NCBI RefSeq assembly: GCF_002410825.1
Contig: NZ_DHOS01000008.1
Coordinates: 1 to 15,318, forward strand
Length of the DNA: 15,318 nucleotides
From: Proteiniphilum sp. UBA5384
GTDB taxonomy: Bacteria; Bacteroidota; Bacteroidia; Bacteroidales; Dysgonomonadaceae
Direction of reading: 5' to 3'
Part shown: positions 15,128 through 15,318 of the stretch, in pieces
Numbering within the stretch: the first letter of the stretch is position 1
Layout: each line of letters begins with the position of its first letter
Program-made: the position numbers and the translations under genes
The notes under the pieces: model-generated
What the model was told of the DNA's origin: nothing
Databases searched by the model: none
The model's input: only the letters and a program-made list of their open reading frames with translations

Positions 15128-15318
15128 AGCTTTATAAATCACTTCAACGAGAGATGGTTGATTTTCAAATTTATCAAGAATTACCACTAGCGAGAATGGA
15201 CGATTAAGATGATGTGTAGAACCGAAGCTTGTTTATGGGACCAAGCTTAAAGTAAAAGAACTGATGAGTCTGTAAGTATTTGAATATATTGAATCCTGGT
15301 ATAATCATAAAAGAAGAT
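15128..15318 (+). pseudogene. Decayed IS3-family transposase (OrfB) fragment, continuing past the window
   Basis: Two frames together resemble the C-terminal half of an IS3-family DDE transposase. From 15128 the frame reads SFINHFNER, then FKFIKNYH, a stop at 15188-15190 and RE. This parallels the family pattern of L-I-H-H-S-D-R-G, F-x-x-L-I-K-x-Y and S-M-S-R. From 15216, in another frame, it reads VEPKLVYGTKLKVKEL, a stop at 15273-15275, then VFEYIESWYNHKRR, matching the typical ending F-K-T-L-K-x-E-L and I-F-x-Y-I-E-x-W-Y-N-x-x-R-R. The final signature is strong and the rest is weak. In-frame stops and at least one frameshift show that it is inactive. It is cut by the window edge. Confidence 0.6.

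Overview
The window reads as a Bacteroidota chromosome, most likely Bacteroidales. It carries a SusC/SusD pair, Bacteroidota-type lipoprotein signals, A/T-rich leaders without Shine-Dalgarno sequences, and matches to the Bacteroidota -7 promoter motif TAnnTTTG. No rRNA, tRNA or CRISPR array is visible, and the species cannot be named from the sequence alone.

Layout. Positions 1-395 hold no recognisable gene. A LacI-family regulator runs leftward (396-1439). The divergent intergenic region (1440-1679) contains a striking operator cluster: one perfect 14-bp palindrome and two abutting identical 12-mers, all with a central CpG. Rightward from there lies a cytoplasmic polyol/ketose module: a mannitol-2-dehydrogenase-family enzyme (1680-3119), an FHS/FucP-like sugar permease (3172-4500), a VOC-fold metalloprotein (4504-4929) and a PfkB fructokinase-like kinase that overlaps it (4916-5785). 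An envelope module follows: SusC (5870-9097), SusD (9130-10584), a BACON/SusE-like/FISUMP surface lipoprotein (10611-12587), a lipoprotein glycerophosphodiester phosphodiesterase (GDPD, 12599-13486), a 296-bp gap with one doubtful small ORF, and a second, exported GDPD (13783-14742). The right edge (about 15128-15318) is a decayed IS3-family transposase.

How the genes may work together. The cytoplasmic genes fit import of an alditol such as mannitol, oxidation to fructose and phosphorylation to fructose-6-phosphate, probably under the LacI regulator. The envelope genes look like a polysaccharide-utilization locus, but there is no glycoside hydrolase, polysaccharide lyase, esterase or sulfatase. 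The only degradative enzymes are two different GDPDs, one predicted to be lipid-anchored and one periplasmic. The most interesting reading (an inference) is a Sus-like system for a phosphodiester-linked polymer or conjugate, such as a teichoic-acid-like alditol/glycerol phosphate polymer, whose released polyol is handled by the dehydrogenase/kinase module. The two modules could instead be independent neighbours. Hand-counted GC differs markedly along the locus (30% to 55% over single 60-base lines), which suggests the envelope part is a mosaic.
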